A stretch of DNA of 60,794 nucleotides. Origin: Porticoccus sp033791605 (lineage in GTDB: Bacteria; Pseudomonadota; Gammaproteobacteria; Pseudomonadales; Porticoccaceae). The notes below the pieces were generated by a model. The model ran no database searches. It was given only the letters and a program-made list of their open reading frames with translations, and had not been told where the DNA came from. The stretch is from positions 1-60,794 of the forward strand of contig JASJGJ010000006.1 in the NCBI GenBank assembly GCA_033791605.1, read 5' to 3'. Positions within the stretch are counted from its first letter, which is position 1, and each line of letters begins with the position of its first letter. The translations under genes were made by a program, and so were the position numbers. Positions 51,237 to 60,539 of the stretch are shown here, one piece after another.

Positions 51237-53174
51237 ATGTCTGAGGTTCATGTACATCCAGCCCACAAAAATTTTGCAAAAGAGGCGCATATTAATGCTG
51301 ATACGTATCAGCAGATGTATCGCCGTTCCATCGAGGACTCTGATGGCTTTTGGTCCGAACAGGCAGAGCAATTCTTGGACTGGAGCCAACCTTGGAGTCA
51401 GGTCAGTCATTTTGATTTCCTCACAGGAGAAGCCCGTTGGTTTGCTGATGGGAAACTCAATGTCACGGTTAATTGTATCGATCGTCATCTCGATACTCGT
51501 GGCGACCAAACAGCGATTATTTGGGAAGGTGACGATCCAGCGTCTAGTCGTCATATCACATACAACCAATTAAGCCAGCAGGTTAACAAACTCTCGAACG
51601 TTCTGAAGGCGCGAGGCGTTACAAAAGGGGATAGAGTCTGTATCTATATGCCAATGATCCCAGAGGCTGTGTATGCCATGTTAGCCTGCGCTCGAATTGG
51701 CGCCATTCACTCAGTTGTCTTTGGAGGATTTTCTCCTGAGGCGCTAAAAGACCGGATTCTTGATGCTGATTGTCAGGTGGTGATTACCGCTGACAATGGG
51801 TTAAGAGGTGGTAAGTCCATTCCATTAAAAGCCAATTCTGATGAGGCTCTAAAGCATTGCCCAAACGTTCATACCTGTTTGGTGGTGAAGCATACGGGTG
51901 GGAAAATTAATTGGCTGGAAGGCCGTGATTATTGGTACCGTGATGTGATAGCGGAAGCATCTGATCATTGCGAGCCAGAGGTAATGGATGCAGAAGACCC
52001 ACTATTTATTCTTTACACTTCTGGGTCTACAGGTATGCCAAAGGGAGTCCTGCACACCACAGCCGGCTATTTATTACAGGCAGCAATGACTCACAAGTAT
52101 GTGTTTGATTATAAGGAAGGCGATGTCTACTGGTGTACTGCAGATGTAGGTTGGGTCACAGGTCATAGTTACATTGTTTATGGTCCTCTGTGCAATGGTG
52201 CGATTACGTTAATGTTCGAAGGTGTGCCAACCTATCCCGACGCTTCACGTTTTTGGAAGGTGGTTGATAAACACCAAGTGAATATTTTTTATACGGCACC
52301 CACGGCAATTCGTGCCTTGATGGGTGCAGGAGATGATTTCGTCACAAAAACCGATCGTAGCTCATTACGCTTATTGGGTTCGGTGGGAGAACCCATTAAC
52401 CCTGAAGCTTGGGAGTGGTATTACAACGTTGTGGGGAATTCAACTTGCCCTATTGTGGATACGTGGTGGCAGACAGAAACCGGGGCTCACATGTTGAGCC
52501 CTATGCCCGGTGCTCATGATATGAAACCGGGTTGTGCTACTGCACCATTCTTTGGTGTTGAGCCGGTATTGTTGGATGGTGATGGCAATCTGATAGAAGG
52601 ATCGGGAGAAGGGAATTTGGCCATTAAGTCCTCATGGCCTGCTCAGATTCGAGGTATTTATGGTGATATGAATCGTTTTAAAGAAACGTATTTTTCTCCT
52701 TTTCCTGGATACTATTTTACCGGTGACGGTGCCCGTCGAGATGAAGAAGGGCATTACTGGATTACAGGTCGGGTGGACGATGTGTTAAATGTATCTGGCC
52801 ACCGTATGGGTACTGCCGAAGTAGAAAGTGCTTTAGTGCTTCATCCGTGCGTAGCTGAAGCAGCCGTCGTGGGTTACCCCCATGATATTAAGGGGCAAGG
52901 TATATATGCTTACGTAACATTAATGGAGGATCTGGAGCCATCTAATGAGCTGTGTAAAGAATTGATTGGTCTTTGTGCCACAGAAATTGGACATATTGCA
53001 AAACCTGACCTGATTCAATGGGCGCCAGGATTGCCCAAAACTCGTTCAGGTAAAATTATGCGTCGTATTCTGCGTAAAATTGCTGCCAATGAACTGGATA
53101 ATCTGGGTGACATCTCCACACTGGCCGATCCTTCTGTTGTTGATCAATTGATAGAGAACCGATTAAATCGTTAG
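51237..53174 (+). CDS. acs: Acetyl-coenzyme A synthetase
   Basis: 645-residue AMP-forming ligase that activates acetate to acetyl-CoA. It has the AMP-binding signature YTSGSTGMPKGVLHTT (about 259-274), the acetyl-pocket block DTWWQTETGAHM, YFTGDGARRDEEGHYWITGR, and the C-terminal acetylation-site lysine in RSGKIMRRILRKI. AAGGGAG upstream of the ATG. It follows the LuxI-like gene by 305 bases but is probably separately expressed. Confidence 0.96.
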   Translation: MSEVHVHPAHKNFAKEAHINADTYQQMYRRSIEDSDGFWSEQAEQFLDWSQPWSQVSHFDFLTGEARWFADGKLNVTVNCIDRHLDTRGDQTAIIWEGDDPASSRHITYNQLSQQVNKLSNVLKARGVTKGDRVCIYMPMIPEAVYAMLACARIGAIHSVVFGGFSPEALKDRILDADCQVVITADNGLRGGKSIPLKANSDEALKHCPNVHTCLVVKHTGGKINWLEGRDYWYRDVIAEASDHCEPEVMDAEDPLFILYTSGSTGMPKGVLHTTAGYLLQAAMTHKYVFDYKEGDVYWCTADVGWVTGHSYIVYGPLCNGAITLMFEGVPTYPDASRFWKVVDKHQVNIFYTAPTAIRALMGAGDDFVTKTDRSSLRLLGSVGEPINPEAWEWYYNVVGNSTCPIVDTWWQTETGAHMLSPMPGAHDMKPGCATAPFFGVEPVLLDGDGNLIEGSGEGNLAIKSSWPAQIRGIYGDMNRFKETYFSPFPGYYFTGDGARRDEEGHYWITGRVDDVLNVSGHRMGTAEVESALVLHPCVAEAAVVGYPHDIKGQGIYAYVTLMEDLEPSNELCKELIGLCATEIGHIAKPDLIQWAPGLPKTRSGKIMRRILRKIAANELDNLGDISTLADPSVVDQLIENRLNR

Positions 53175-53197
53175 TGTTTGGTCATAGAATAAATGAG

Positions 53198-53224
53198 AAA
53201 ATCCCGTGTTGCGGGATTTTTTTT
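53198..53224 (+). terminator. Terminator after acs
   Basis: 9-bp stem AAAATCCCG / CGGGATTTT (53198-53206 and 53212-53220), loop TGTTG, and a T8 run (53217-53224). A strong rho-independent terminator. Confidence 0.92.
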
Positions 53225-53411
53225 GAAATTAAATTCAGTACTTAAAAGAAGTTAATCGTGGAGCAAGGCTGGTAACGGAGGTGTTGCGCTGTGACAATAT
53301 TGAATCGAAAGATATGGTTCGGCAGGCTATTTTTTAATACTTTGTTTGTTGCTGAGAAATAACGCCACGCTTCCTTATTTCCTGTGCCGCAGGAAATGTA
53401 GCTATATTTTC

Positions 53412-53924
53412 CTAATCAGTAGGGCAGTACGCGTGGGCTAGATGAAATTTTTTCAGCAAACGGTTCAACTCTTCTCTTTCATCAAGGGTATAAACAGCGG
53501 CTAATTTTTCTTCATGATCTTGTAATACAAGTCCCATACTCTTATCAATCAGGTCGCAGCCCTGCTTGGTTAGGCCGATGTAACTGCTGCGTTTGTCGGT
53601 TTTGTGGGGGTGACGGGAAATTAGACCGCGCTGTTCGAGGTGGTGGAGTATTTTGGTCAGCCCTCCTGAAGACAACAGGTTGGCCCGACATAGGTCGGAT
53701 GGAGTGAGTTTGCTGGTGATTCCCATTTTCCGGAGTGTGGCTAAGGTGTCAAACTCGGCAGGGGTCAGGCCATACTGCTCCATGACCTTGCGGCCGGTGG
53801 CCAACATGACATCACTGGCACGGATTAGCCTGACTGTGGTGGCACCCGCATCCTGATATTCTCGCGGCCAGTTTTTACGGCAGCAATCGATAAGATCTTC
53901 AACGTTGAGTTTTTGGTTAGTCAT
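53412..53924 (-). CDS. MarR family transcriptional regulator
   Basis: 170-residue winged-helix repressor candidate. The DNA-binding core is seen in LTPAEFDTLATLRKMG, LTPSDLCRANLLSSGGLTKI and LEQRGLISRHPHKTDKRSSYIGLTKQG; the recognition helix and wing (DKR) are intact. It is transcribed away from the efflux operon, 152 bases apart, and probably represses it; the inverted repeat between them is a plausible operator. Ligand unknown. Confidence 0.9.
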   Translation of the reverse strand: MTNQKLNVEDLIDCCRKNWPREYQDAGATTVRLIRASDVMLATGRKVMEQYGLTPAEFDTLATLRKMGITSKLTPSDLCRANLLSSGGLTKILHHLEQRGLISRHPHKTDKRSSYIGLTKQGCDLIDKSMGLVLQDHEEKLAAVYTLDEREELNRLLKKFHLAHAYCPTD

Positions 53925-53944
53925 GATTCATCAAAAATAGATAG

Positions 53945-53999
53945 CTTGCAAGAAAGATAATTGAACGTTATATTGCCTTTTATCTTTCTGGAAAGCAAG
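53945..53999. promoter_or_regulatory. Inverted repeat, putative MarR operator
   Basis: AGAAAGATAA (53951-53960) and TTATCTTTCT (53980-53989) are perfect inverted copies, with outer CTTGC (53945-53949) and GCAAG (53995-53999) also inverted. It sits midway in the divergent marR-efflux region, where a MarR dimer could block both promoters. Confidence 0.55.
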
Positions 54000-54076
54000 T
54001 TTGTTTGTTGTCCACAGTAATCTCCCAATGTTTCTACATCGGGAGCCAAAAATATATCGATCAGAGAAATCAGACT

Positions 54077-55249
54077 ATGCAAAATAGAATCCCCCAGATA
54101 TTGCCGATGGGTTATAGGCAGTTAATCAACACCTCACTGTTGATGGTGCTGGGTCTACTCATATCCCCTGCGATACTAGCAGCGGAAGCTCCACCTGCTG
54201 TGCCGGTGACTGTCGTTTATCCCGAGCAGAAAGAGGTCACTGAGTGGGATGAATATACCGGACGATTTGTAGCCTTTGAGCGAGTAGATATCCGGGCAAG
54301 GGTTGCGGGCTATCTACAGGATATACACTTTACCGATGGTGAATGGGTTGAAAAAGGGGCGCTGCTGTTTAGCCTAGACCCTCGACCATTTGTCGCGGCC
54401 ATTTCTGCGGCTAAGGCTGAACAGGCCCGTGCTGCCACTAATCTGATCTTAGCCGAACAGGAATTTCGTCGGGCTAAACGTTTGGTCGCGCAGAAAGCGA
54501 TGTCTCAAGAGGAATTGGACGTGCGTAGCGCAACCATGGAGGCCCGAAAGGCGGACGTGGAAGCTGCTCGGTCAGCATTAGTGATAGCAGAGCTGGATCT
54601 TGAATATTCGCGTATTAGCGCACCGATAGGCGGTCAAATTTCCAACAAAAAAGTTGATATCGGTAATCTGATTGTAGCCGGTGGCGAACAGGTGTTAACC
54701 AGTATCGTGGCGCAACAACCGGTCTATTTCGTTTTTGACCTGTCTGAAAGTAACTACTTGAAGTACAAGCGTCAGCGGAATTCTCTTGGTGATGACAGAT
54801 TGGTTGATCAGGCCTCGACTGTTCAGGTGCGACTGCTTGATGAGCAGGAATATCAGCATGAAGGACGGGTTGATTTTGTCGATACGCACTTTGATGAACG
54901 CACCGGTACTATTCGCTTACGTGCATTATTTGACAGCAATGCCGAAGGTCTATTACTTCCAGGCAGCTTTGGTCGAGTGAGATTGCCAGCAAGGACTCCA
55001 GGGCTGGTGTTGTTGATCCCAGATTCTGCAGTGATGAGTGATATGGCTGAGAAGATTGTGATGGCGGTCGACAAGGAAAACATAGTGCAGCCGAGAAAAG
55101 TTGAACTAGGCGCGTTGTACCAAGGTTTACGGATAATTCGTAGCGGCATAGACGTTGAGGATCGGATCATTACCGAGGGTCTTTTGAGGATTCGTCCCGG
55201 TGTCAAAGTAGCGCCACAGGTAGTTGAAGGCACTGAGGTTCGTTTATGA
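54077..55249 (+). CDS. RND efflux periplasmic adaptor (MexE-like)
   Basis: 390-residue membrane fusion protein. A signal peptide (about 1-36, ending AILAAEAPP) leads to barrel, lipoyl and hairpin domains: YTGRFVAFERVDIRARVAGYL, the long coiled hairpin with AEQARAATNLILAEQEFRRA, and ISAPIGGQISNKKVDIGNLI (first and third quoted in part). The ATG at 54077 is chosen; upstream in-frame starts from 54005 would extend past the signal sequence. No lipobox Cys, so the N-terminus is not lipidated, as in MexE. Overlaps the pump gene by 4 bases. Confidence 0.9.
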   Translation: MQNRIPQILPMGYRQLINTSLLMVLGLLISPAILAAEAPPAVPVTVVYPEQKEVTEWDEYTGRFVAFERVDIRARVAGYLQDIHFTDGEWVEKGALLFSLDPRPFVAAISAAKAEQARAATNLILAEQEFRRAKRLVAQKAMSQEELDVRSATMEARKADVEAARSALVIAELDLEYSRISAPIGGQISNKKVDIGNLIVAGGEQVLTSIVAQQPVYFVFDLSESNYLKYKRQRNSLGDDRLVDQASTVQVRLLDEQEYQHEGRVDFVDTHFDERTGTIRLRALFDSNAEGLLLPGSFGRVRLPARTPGLVLLIPDSAVMSDMAEKIVMAVDKENIVQPRKVELGALYQGLRIIRSGIDVEDRIITEGLLRIRPGVKVAPQVVEGTEVRL

Positions 55250-58200
55250 AGTTGTCCCATTTCTTCATTGAGCGGCCAATTTTCTCGGGTGTTGTGTCAA
55301 TTCTGATTGTCATGCTCGGTGCTATTGCCTACCTAAATTTACCCGTTTCCCAGTATCCTGAAATTGCTCCTCCCAGTATTGGTGTGAGCGCAAGTTACCC
55401 AGGAGCGACGGCTGAAATTGCGGCGCAAACTGTTGCCACGCCCCTTGAAGAGCAAATCAACGGCGTGGAAAACATGCTGTACATGAAGTCAGAAAATACG
55501 GCGGATGGCAGTACCCGGTTGACAGTTACTTTTAAGCAGGGAACCGACATTGATACTGCTCAGGTTTTGGTGCAGAACCGGGTGGCATTGGCTGAGCCAT
55601 TTTTGCCGGAAGAGGTACAACGTCAGGGGGTTAATGTCCGCAAGAATTCGCCGGATCTGATGATGGTGATTCATATACTGTCACCTGATGACAGTCGCGA
55701 CGGCCTCTATGTGTCTAACTATGCCAGAACCCAAGTGATTGATCGGTTGGCACGTATTCCTGGTGTTGGTGAGGCGCGTTTGGTTGCTGAACGTGCTTAC
55801 GCCATGCGAGTTTGGATTGATCCGGAGCGGGCCTATACTCTCGGCCTGACCGCCAACGATGTTATCGAAGCTTTACGTCAAAACAATGTGCAGATTGCCG
55901 CTGGGGTTATCAACCAACAGCCCATCAAGAGCAAGGGCGGTTTTGAGTACAGTGTCCAAACCCGAGGTCGCTTACTCAACCCTGATGAATTTGAGCAAGT
56001 AATTGTCAAACGGGGTGAAGATGGTCGAGTTGTTCGTCTTAAAGAAGTCGCTAGGGTTGAACTGGCGGCACGAGATTACAGTACGAACGGTTATCTGGAT
56101 GACTCCCAAGCTCTGCCTATTGTTATTTTCCAGCGACCCGGTAGTAACGCGCTAGACACCGCAACTGCTTTGCGGGCGGAGATGGACGATATTGCCAAAA
56201 CGATGCCACAGGGCATTGAATACCGCATTATTTACGATCCTACACAGTTCATTAAAAAATCTATTGAAGAAATTTATAAGACTATTTTTGAAGCCGTCTT
56301 GCTCGTCGTGCTGGTGATTATGATATTTCTGCAGAATTGGCGTGCGGCCATTATTCCTGTGGTTGCTATTCCTGTTTCGTTGGTCGGCACGTTTGCGGTG
56401 ATGTCTGCTTTGGGGGCTTCGCTTAATAACCTGACATTGTTCGGTTTGGTGTTGTCCATTGGCATTGTGGTCGATGACGCTATTGTGGTGGTGGAGAATA
56501 TTGAGCGCTATATTTCTAAGGGTGTTGCTCCCCGCGAAGCCGCACATAAAACCATGTCTGAAGTGGGTGGAGCATTGTTGGCTATGTCACTGGTGCTGGT
56601 GGCAGTTTTTATTCCGACCGCATTTATCAGTGGCGTATCCGGTGCCTTTTTTGGTCAGTTTGCTCTGACCATTGCTACCGCAACGATCATTTCGTTACTG
56701 GTATCTCTGACCCTATCACCGGCCTTAGGTGCCTTGTTGCTTAAGCCCCATGTGCCTTATGAACAGCTACACGGCTGGAAGCGTACTTTGGCTTGGCCGG
56801 GGCATATTTTTAACGCCGGTTTTGACAAGCTGTCTAACGCCTATGGTTCTCTGACCCGGCGTGCTGTGCGTATGTTGGTGATGATGTTACTGGTTTACCT
56901 AGGCTTGATTATTTTTACTGGTTGGCAATTCAATCAGATACCTAACGGGTTTATTCCCGAACAGGATCAGGGTTATTTGATTAATGTCATTCAGTTGCCA
57001 CCCGGTGCATCCCTAGAACGCACTGATGCAGTGGTTCGCGAGGCTTCTGATATTCTGCGTGGCATCGAGGGTGTTGCCCATACGGTTCAATTCGTTGGGC
57101 TGGATGGTGCAACCTTTACCAATGCATCCAATGCCGCAGTTATTTTTACGCCGTTAGATCCTTTTGATGAACGAGCAAAGAAAGGGCTTCACTCCAGTAA
57201 AATTCGTGATCAGGCACAACAGGCATTGGGAAGTATTCAAGAGGCGATGACTATTGTCATTATGCCACCTGCAGTTCGCGGGATGGGTAATACTGGTGGT
57301 TGGAAACTTTACCTTGAGGATCGATCGGGGATGGGCATCATCAATTTGGAGAAGGTGGTGCAGAACATTATTACTCTGGCGAATCAACAGGAAGAGCTAA
57401 CAAGGGTCTATACCTTTTTTAACACAAGCACACCGCGCATTTTCGCCAATATTGATGAGGCCCGGGCCGAGATGCTGAATGTGCCGGTGCAGAATGTAGT
57501 CGATACTCTGGAGATTTATCTTGGGTCACGCTACGTCAACGATTTCAATTTTCTTGGTCGTACCTATCGGGTGATCGCACAGGCAGATGGTGCCTACCGT
57601 GATGAATCTGCCGATATTAATAATCTTCGTGTTCGTTCTGTCGACGGGGATATGGTGCCGCTGGGGTCGTTGTTGACATTGGAGGACCGTACTGGCCCAG
57701 TTCGGCTGTCTCGTTACAATAACTACAGTGCAGTGGATATTTCCGGAAGTGCTGCACCAGGATTCTCTAGTGGCGATGCCATGCAGCGTATGGAGACCTT
57801 ACTCGAGAATAACTTGCCCGAAGGGGTAGGTTACGAGTGGACGGAAATGGCGCTGCAGGAAAAATTGGCAAGCGGCTCAGTTCTGGTTAATTTCGGTCTC
57901 GCCGTATTGTTTGTATTCCTGCTATTGGCAGCACTCTATGAAAGTTGGTTATTGCCATTATCAGTTATCCTGATTGTACCCATGTGTTTGCTGGCATCTG
58001 TGTCGGGTATCGCCCTAAGAGGGCTTGATAATAATATTCTGGCTCAGGTCGGGTTTATTGTTCTGATTGCGTTGGCTTCGAAGAATGCCATTTTGATTGT
58101 CGAATTTGCTCGACAGGCGGAAGAGAGCGGACTTGATCGGTTTGATGCTGTTGTTCAGGCAGCGCGTCAAAGATTACGACCAATTCTGATGACATCATTG

Positions 58201-58410
58201 GCTTTTATTCTCGGTGTTTTGCCATTGGTTATAGCTTCCGGTGCAGGTGCCGAGATGCGTCAAGCATTAGGTACTGCAGTCTTTTCCGGTATGGTCGGTG
58301 TAACGCTATTTAGTCTTTTGTTTACACCCGTTTTTTATGTGGTCTGTCGTTGGCTTGCAGGCTTGCGTAAATCAGCGTCTCAAGATGCTCCAAAGGAAAA
58401 TTCAATATGA
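55246..58410 (+). CDS. RND efflux transporter (MexF-like, HAE1 family)
   Basis: 1054-residue inner-membrane proton-drug antiporter. N-terminus MKLSHFFIERPIFSGVVSIL and QYPEIAPPSIGVSASYPGA are typical. The proton-relay Asp pair is in the fourth helix (SIGIVVDDAIVVVENIERY, about 403-421). Twelve membrane helices and two large periplasmic loops are evident. Closest described relatives are MexF-type pumps; substrate is not predictable. Overlaps both neighbours by 4 bases. Confidence 0.94.
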   Translation: MKLSHFFIERPIFSGVVSILIVMLGAIAYLNLPVSQYPEIAPPSIGVSASYPGATAEIAAQTVATPLEEQINGVENMLYMKSENTADGSTRLTVTFKQGTDIDTAQVLVQNRVALAEPFLPEEVQRQGVNVRKNSPDLMMVIHILSPDDSRDGLYVSNYARTQVIDRLARIPGVGEARLVAERAYAMRVWIDPERAYTLGLTANDVIEALRQNNVQIAAGVINQQPIKSKGGFEYSVQTRGRLLNPDEFEQVIVKRGEDGRVVRLKEVARVELAARDYSTNGYLDDSQALPIVIFQRPGSNALDTATALRAEMDDIAKTMPQGIEYRIIYDPTQFIKKSIEEIYKTIFEAVLLVVLVIMIFLQNWRAAIIPVVAIPVSLVGTFAVMSALGASLNNLTLFGLVLSIGIVVDDAIVVVENIERYISKGVAPREAAHKTMSEVGGALLAMSLVLVAVFIPTAFISGVSGAFFGQFALTIATATIISLLVSLTLSPALGALLLKPHVPYEQLHGWKRTLAWPGHIFNAGFDKLSNAYGSLTRRAVRMLVMMLLVYLGLIIFTGWQFNQIPNGFIPEQDQGYLINVIQLPPGASLERTDAVVREASDILRGIEGVAHTVQFVGLDGATFTNASNAAVIFTPLDPFDERAKKGLHSSKIRDQAQQALGSIQEAMTIVIMPPAVRGMGNTGGWKLYLEDRSGMGIINLEKVVQNIITLANQQEELTRVYTFFNTSTPRIFANIDEARAEMLNVPVQNVVDTLEIYLGSRYVNDFNFLGRTYRVIAQADGAYRDESADINNLRVRSVDGDMVPLGSLLTLEDRTGPVRLSRYNNYSAVDISGSAAPGFSSGDAMQRMETLLENNLPEGVGYEWTEMALQEKLASGSVLVNFGLAVLFVFLLLAALYESWLLPLSVILIVPMCLLASVSGIALRGLDNNILAQVGFIVLIALASKNAILIVEFARQAEESGLDRFDAVVQAARQRLRPILMTSLAFILGVLPLVIASGAGAEMRQALGTAVFSGMVGVTLFSLLFTPVFYVVCRWLAGLRKSASQDAPKENSI

Positions 58411-59849
58411 GGGGACAGTTTGGTATGAGCGGAAAGTTTGGCATGAAAGGCGCCGCGCTGAGTTCAATTCTGTTATTGGCGGGGTGCTCTGCCGTGGGGC
58501 CAGATTATAGCCGCCCACTTGAACCTGATAATCTTGAATCTCAGCAGCCTTTTGCCTCAACTCGTTTGCAAAAGCCAGCGGCTCAGCTGTTATACCCTAG
58601 TGAGCAGCCTGTTGATGCTTGGTGGTTACAGTTAAAGGATCCCGTGCTGACGGGGCTGATCGAACAGTCGTTGCAGGCAAATACGGACCTTCGTGTTGCA
58701 CTGGCTAACCTGACCGCCGCACGCGCTTTACTGCGTCAGCAGGAAATTCAATTTCAGCCCTCTGTTGATCTTAGTGCTGGAGCTGAGCGTACCCGCTCCT
58801 CCGCAGTCTCCGGTCAACAAACTGAAACTGAAACCATTAGTTCTGCTTCGCTTGGTTTAGCTTGGGAGTTGGATGTTTTTGGTCGTGTCCGGCGCAGTGT
58901 AGAAGTGGCTCGTACTAATATAGAACGCAGCCAGGCATTGAGTGACGATGTGAAGCGTATTGTCATTGCCGACGTGGCTTCTGCTTATTTTGACCTGCGG
59001 GGTGCTCAAGAGCGTCGCAGAGTCGTTGAACGTAATATCGGTAACCAGCGAGAAACCCTAGACCTGACGATCACTCTTGTAAGAGAAGGGATAGCATCAC
59101 AGCTGGATTCGGCGCGTGCTCGTGCACAATTGACGGCCACCCAAGCGCTGTTGCCCGTTATTGTCAGTGATCAGAATACTGCGCTGAACCGGTTGGCTCG
59201 ATTAACGGGTCGTGTTCCCGGTCCCTTGGATGGTATTTTACAGCAAGGTGACTCATTGCCTGTCATGCCCCAGTTTATTGCTGTGGGAGATGCCCTTTCG
59301 TTGATTCGTCGACGTCCTGATATTCGTGAAGCAGAGCGTGCTCTGGCCAGTTTAACGGCACAAATCGGGGTAGAGACTGCAGATCTTTATCCAACGGTAA
59401 ATTTTATCGCCAGTGTTGGTGTGGCGGCCGATAACACCTCGAAGCTTAATGACCACAGTTCCATGAATTATGCGATTGGCCCCGGTATCGTTTGGAATCT
59501 GTTTAATCGTGGCGCTATTCGTGCCCGCATTGCCCAAACTGAAGCTGAGACCGAAGCGCAACTGGCACGTTTTGACGGTACAGTTTTACTGGCACTTGAG
59601 GAAGTGAATAGCGCCTTGATGCGCCATGCCCAAGAGCGGGATCGGAATCTTGTGTTACAGGAATCTGTTGCGGCCAGCCTTGAAGCCGTAGAGTTAGTGA
59701 AATTACGCTACAACGCCGGTGTGGAATCCTTTTTGGATGTGCTCGAGGCCGAACGAACCCTGTTGGACTCCGAACGTGAATTAACGGCATCCAGAATTGA
59801 TTTTGCCCAAGGGACTATCAATTTATATCGAGCCTTGGGAGGCGTTTGA
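58407..59849 (+). CDS. RND outer-membrane channel (OprN/OprM-like lipoprotein)
   Basis: 480-residue TolC-like channel. It has lipobox LLAGC followed by SAVGPDYSRP, and two duplicated efflux domains, with WWLQLKDPVLTGLIEQSLQA, LGLAWELDVFGRVRRSVEVA and LRYNAGVESFLDVLEAERTLL (third quoted in part). ATGs at 58407, 58425 and 58443 are possible starts; the later ones give a more normal signal length. No terminator is evident downstream. Confidence 0.92.
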   Translation: MRGQFGMSGKFGMKGAALSSILLLAGCSAVGPDYSRPLEPDNLESQQPFASTRLQKPAAQLLYPSEQPVDAWWLQLKDPVLTGLIEQSLQANTDLRVALANLTAARALLRQQEIQFQPSVDLSAGAERTRSSAVSGQQTETETISSASLGLAWELDVFGRVRRSVEVARTNIERSQALSDDVKRIVIADVASAYFDLRGAQERRRVVERNIGNQRETLDLTITLVREGIASQLDSARARAQLTATQALLPVIVSDQNTALNRLARLTGRVPGPLDGILQQGDSLPVMPQFIAVGDALSLIRRRPDIREAERALASLTAQIGVETADLYPTVNFIASVGVAADNTSKLNDHSSMNYAIGPGIVWNLFNRGAIRARIAQTEAETEAQLARFDGTVLLALEEVNSALMRHAQERDRNLVLQESVAASLEAVELVKLRYNAGVESFLDVLEAERTLLDSERELTASRIDFAQGTINLYRALGGV

Positions 59850-60151
59850 GTACAGAAACCACGGTTGTACGCTACCAAAAATCACCAGTCCTCAGGCTCT
59901 GTATCAAGGAAAATAAAACGCTAAGTGATTGATTTTTATAGTTGGTCGATTATGATCAATTGCCTAATGATTGAATAAAAACATGACATGGAGGTCTTGT
60001 TTTGTCAGTAACATCTTTCCTTGATACCTTGTCTAATTATTTGATTTCAAAACCAAAACCTCTACCTTTTAGTATCAACGTGACTTTGATACAGTGCCTT
60101 CTAGTTATAATGCCTTCGGGCTTATTAATTAGCAGTTATGAGTATTGAAAT
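59850..60151 (+). other. Intergenic region after the efflux operon (302 bases)
   Basis: A/T-rich, with no ORF recognised. Near the 3' end is a perfect TATAAT (60105-60110), followed by a UUCG-loop hairpin GCC-TTCG-GGC (60111-60120). The left boundary of the cassette should lie here, but no GTTRRRY site was found in it. Confidence 0.5.
60105..60110 (+). promoter_or_regulatory. Possible -10 box for the small lipoprotein gene
   Basis: TATAAT, exact match, about 42 bases before the ATG. No good -35 box lies 16-18 bases upstream (ACTTTG or GACTTT at best), so the promoter may be weak or need an activator. Confidence 0.35.
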
Positions 60152-60472
60152 ATGAAAGTGGCCCTAATCATTCTTGCTGGACTGCTAGTAATAGCATGTG
60201 CGGGGAATGTTGAGATGAAGAAAAGTTATTGGGAAAATGAAATTGCTACAAATACTCCAAAAGGAACTAGCAAGGAAAACGTTGAAGAATTTCTCTCAAA
60301 GTCCGGTCTTTCGTACAGTTACTCCGATGGCAGCAGCACCTTCTATGCTATGGATAAAGGAGTAAAAAGCGATATAGTTTTTTACGATGCAGTGGTTTCT
60401 GTAGTTATACGTCTGGATAAAAACAAGCAGGTAAAGAGTTACGAAGTTGATACCCAATATGATGGTTTATGA
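60152..60472 (+). CDS. Small lipoprotein in an integron-type cassette
   Basis: 106-residue predicted lipoprotein: signal MKVALIILAGLLVIAC with lipobox VIAC (Cys16), then a soluble domain of about 90 residues. NTPKGTSKENVEEFLSKSGL resembles helix-rich starts of small beta-lactamase-inhibitor-like/SmpA folds, but no family is recognised with confidence. The stop at 60470-60472 is directly followed by an attC-like element, as in gene cassettes. A/T-rich relative to its left neighbours. Confidence 0.7.
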   Translation: MKVALIILAGLLVIACAGNVEMKKSYWENEIATNTPKGTSKENVEEFLSKSGLSYSYSDGSSTFYAMDKGVKSDIVFYDAVVSVVIRLDKNKQVKSYEVDTQYDGL

Positions 60473-60475
60473 AGC

Positions 60476-60535
60476 TCATAACAAGTCAAAGCACTCCGAC
60501 GCAGCACAGCTGCGCCGGTGTTTTAGGCGTTAAAT
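60476..60535 (+). repeat. attC-like site (59-base element)
   Basis: About 60 bases. The right end is GTTAAAT (60529-60535), an exact fit to the integrase core GTTRRRY, preceded by GGC. The left end has CATAACAAG (60477-60485), an imperfect RYYYAAC. Between them is an imperfect inverted repeat: CGCAGC / GCTGCG with an ACA loop, flanked by CCG/CGG and further partial pairing (GCACTCCGA with CCGGTGTTTTAGGC). Its position between a stop codon and a new ATG is that of attC in a cassette array. Confidence 0.75.
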
Positions 60536-60539
60536 TTCT

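Noticed and set aside
53377..53397. 8-bp hairpin downstream of marR
   Set aside because: ATTTCCTG/CAGGAAAT with a 5-base loop, but no T-run on either strand at the right place.
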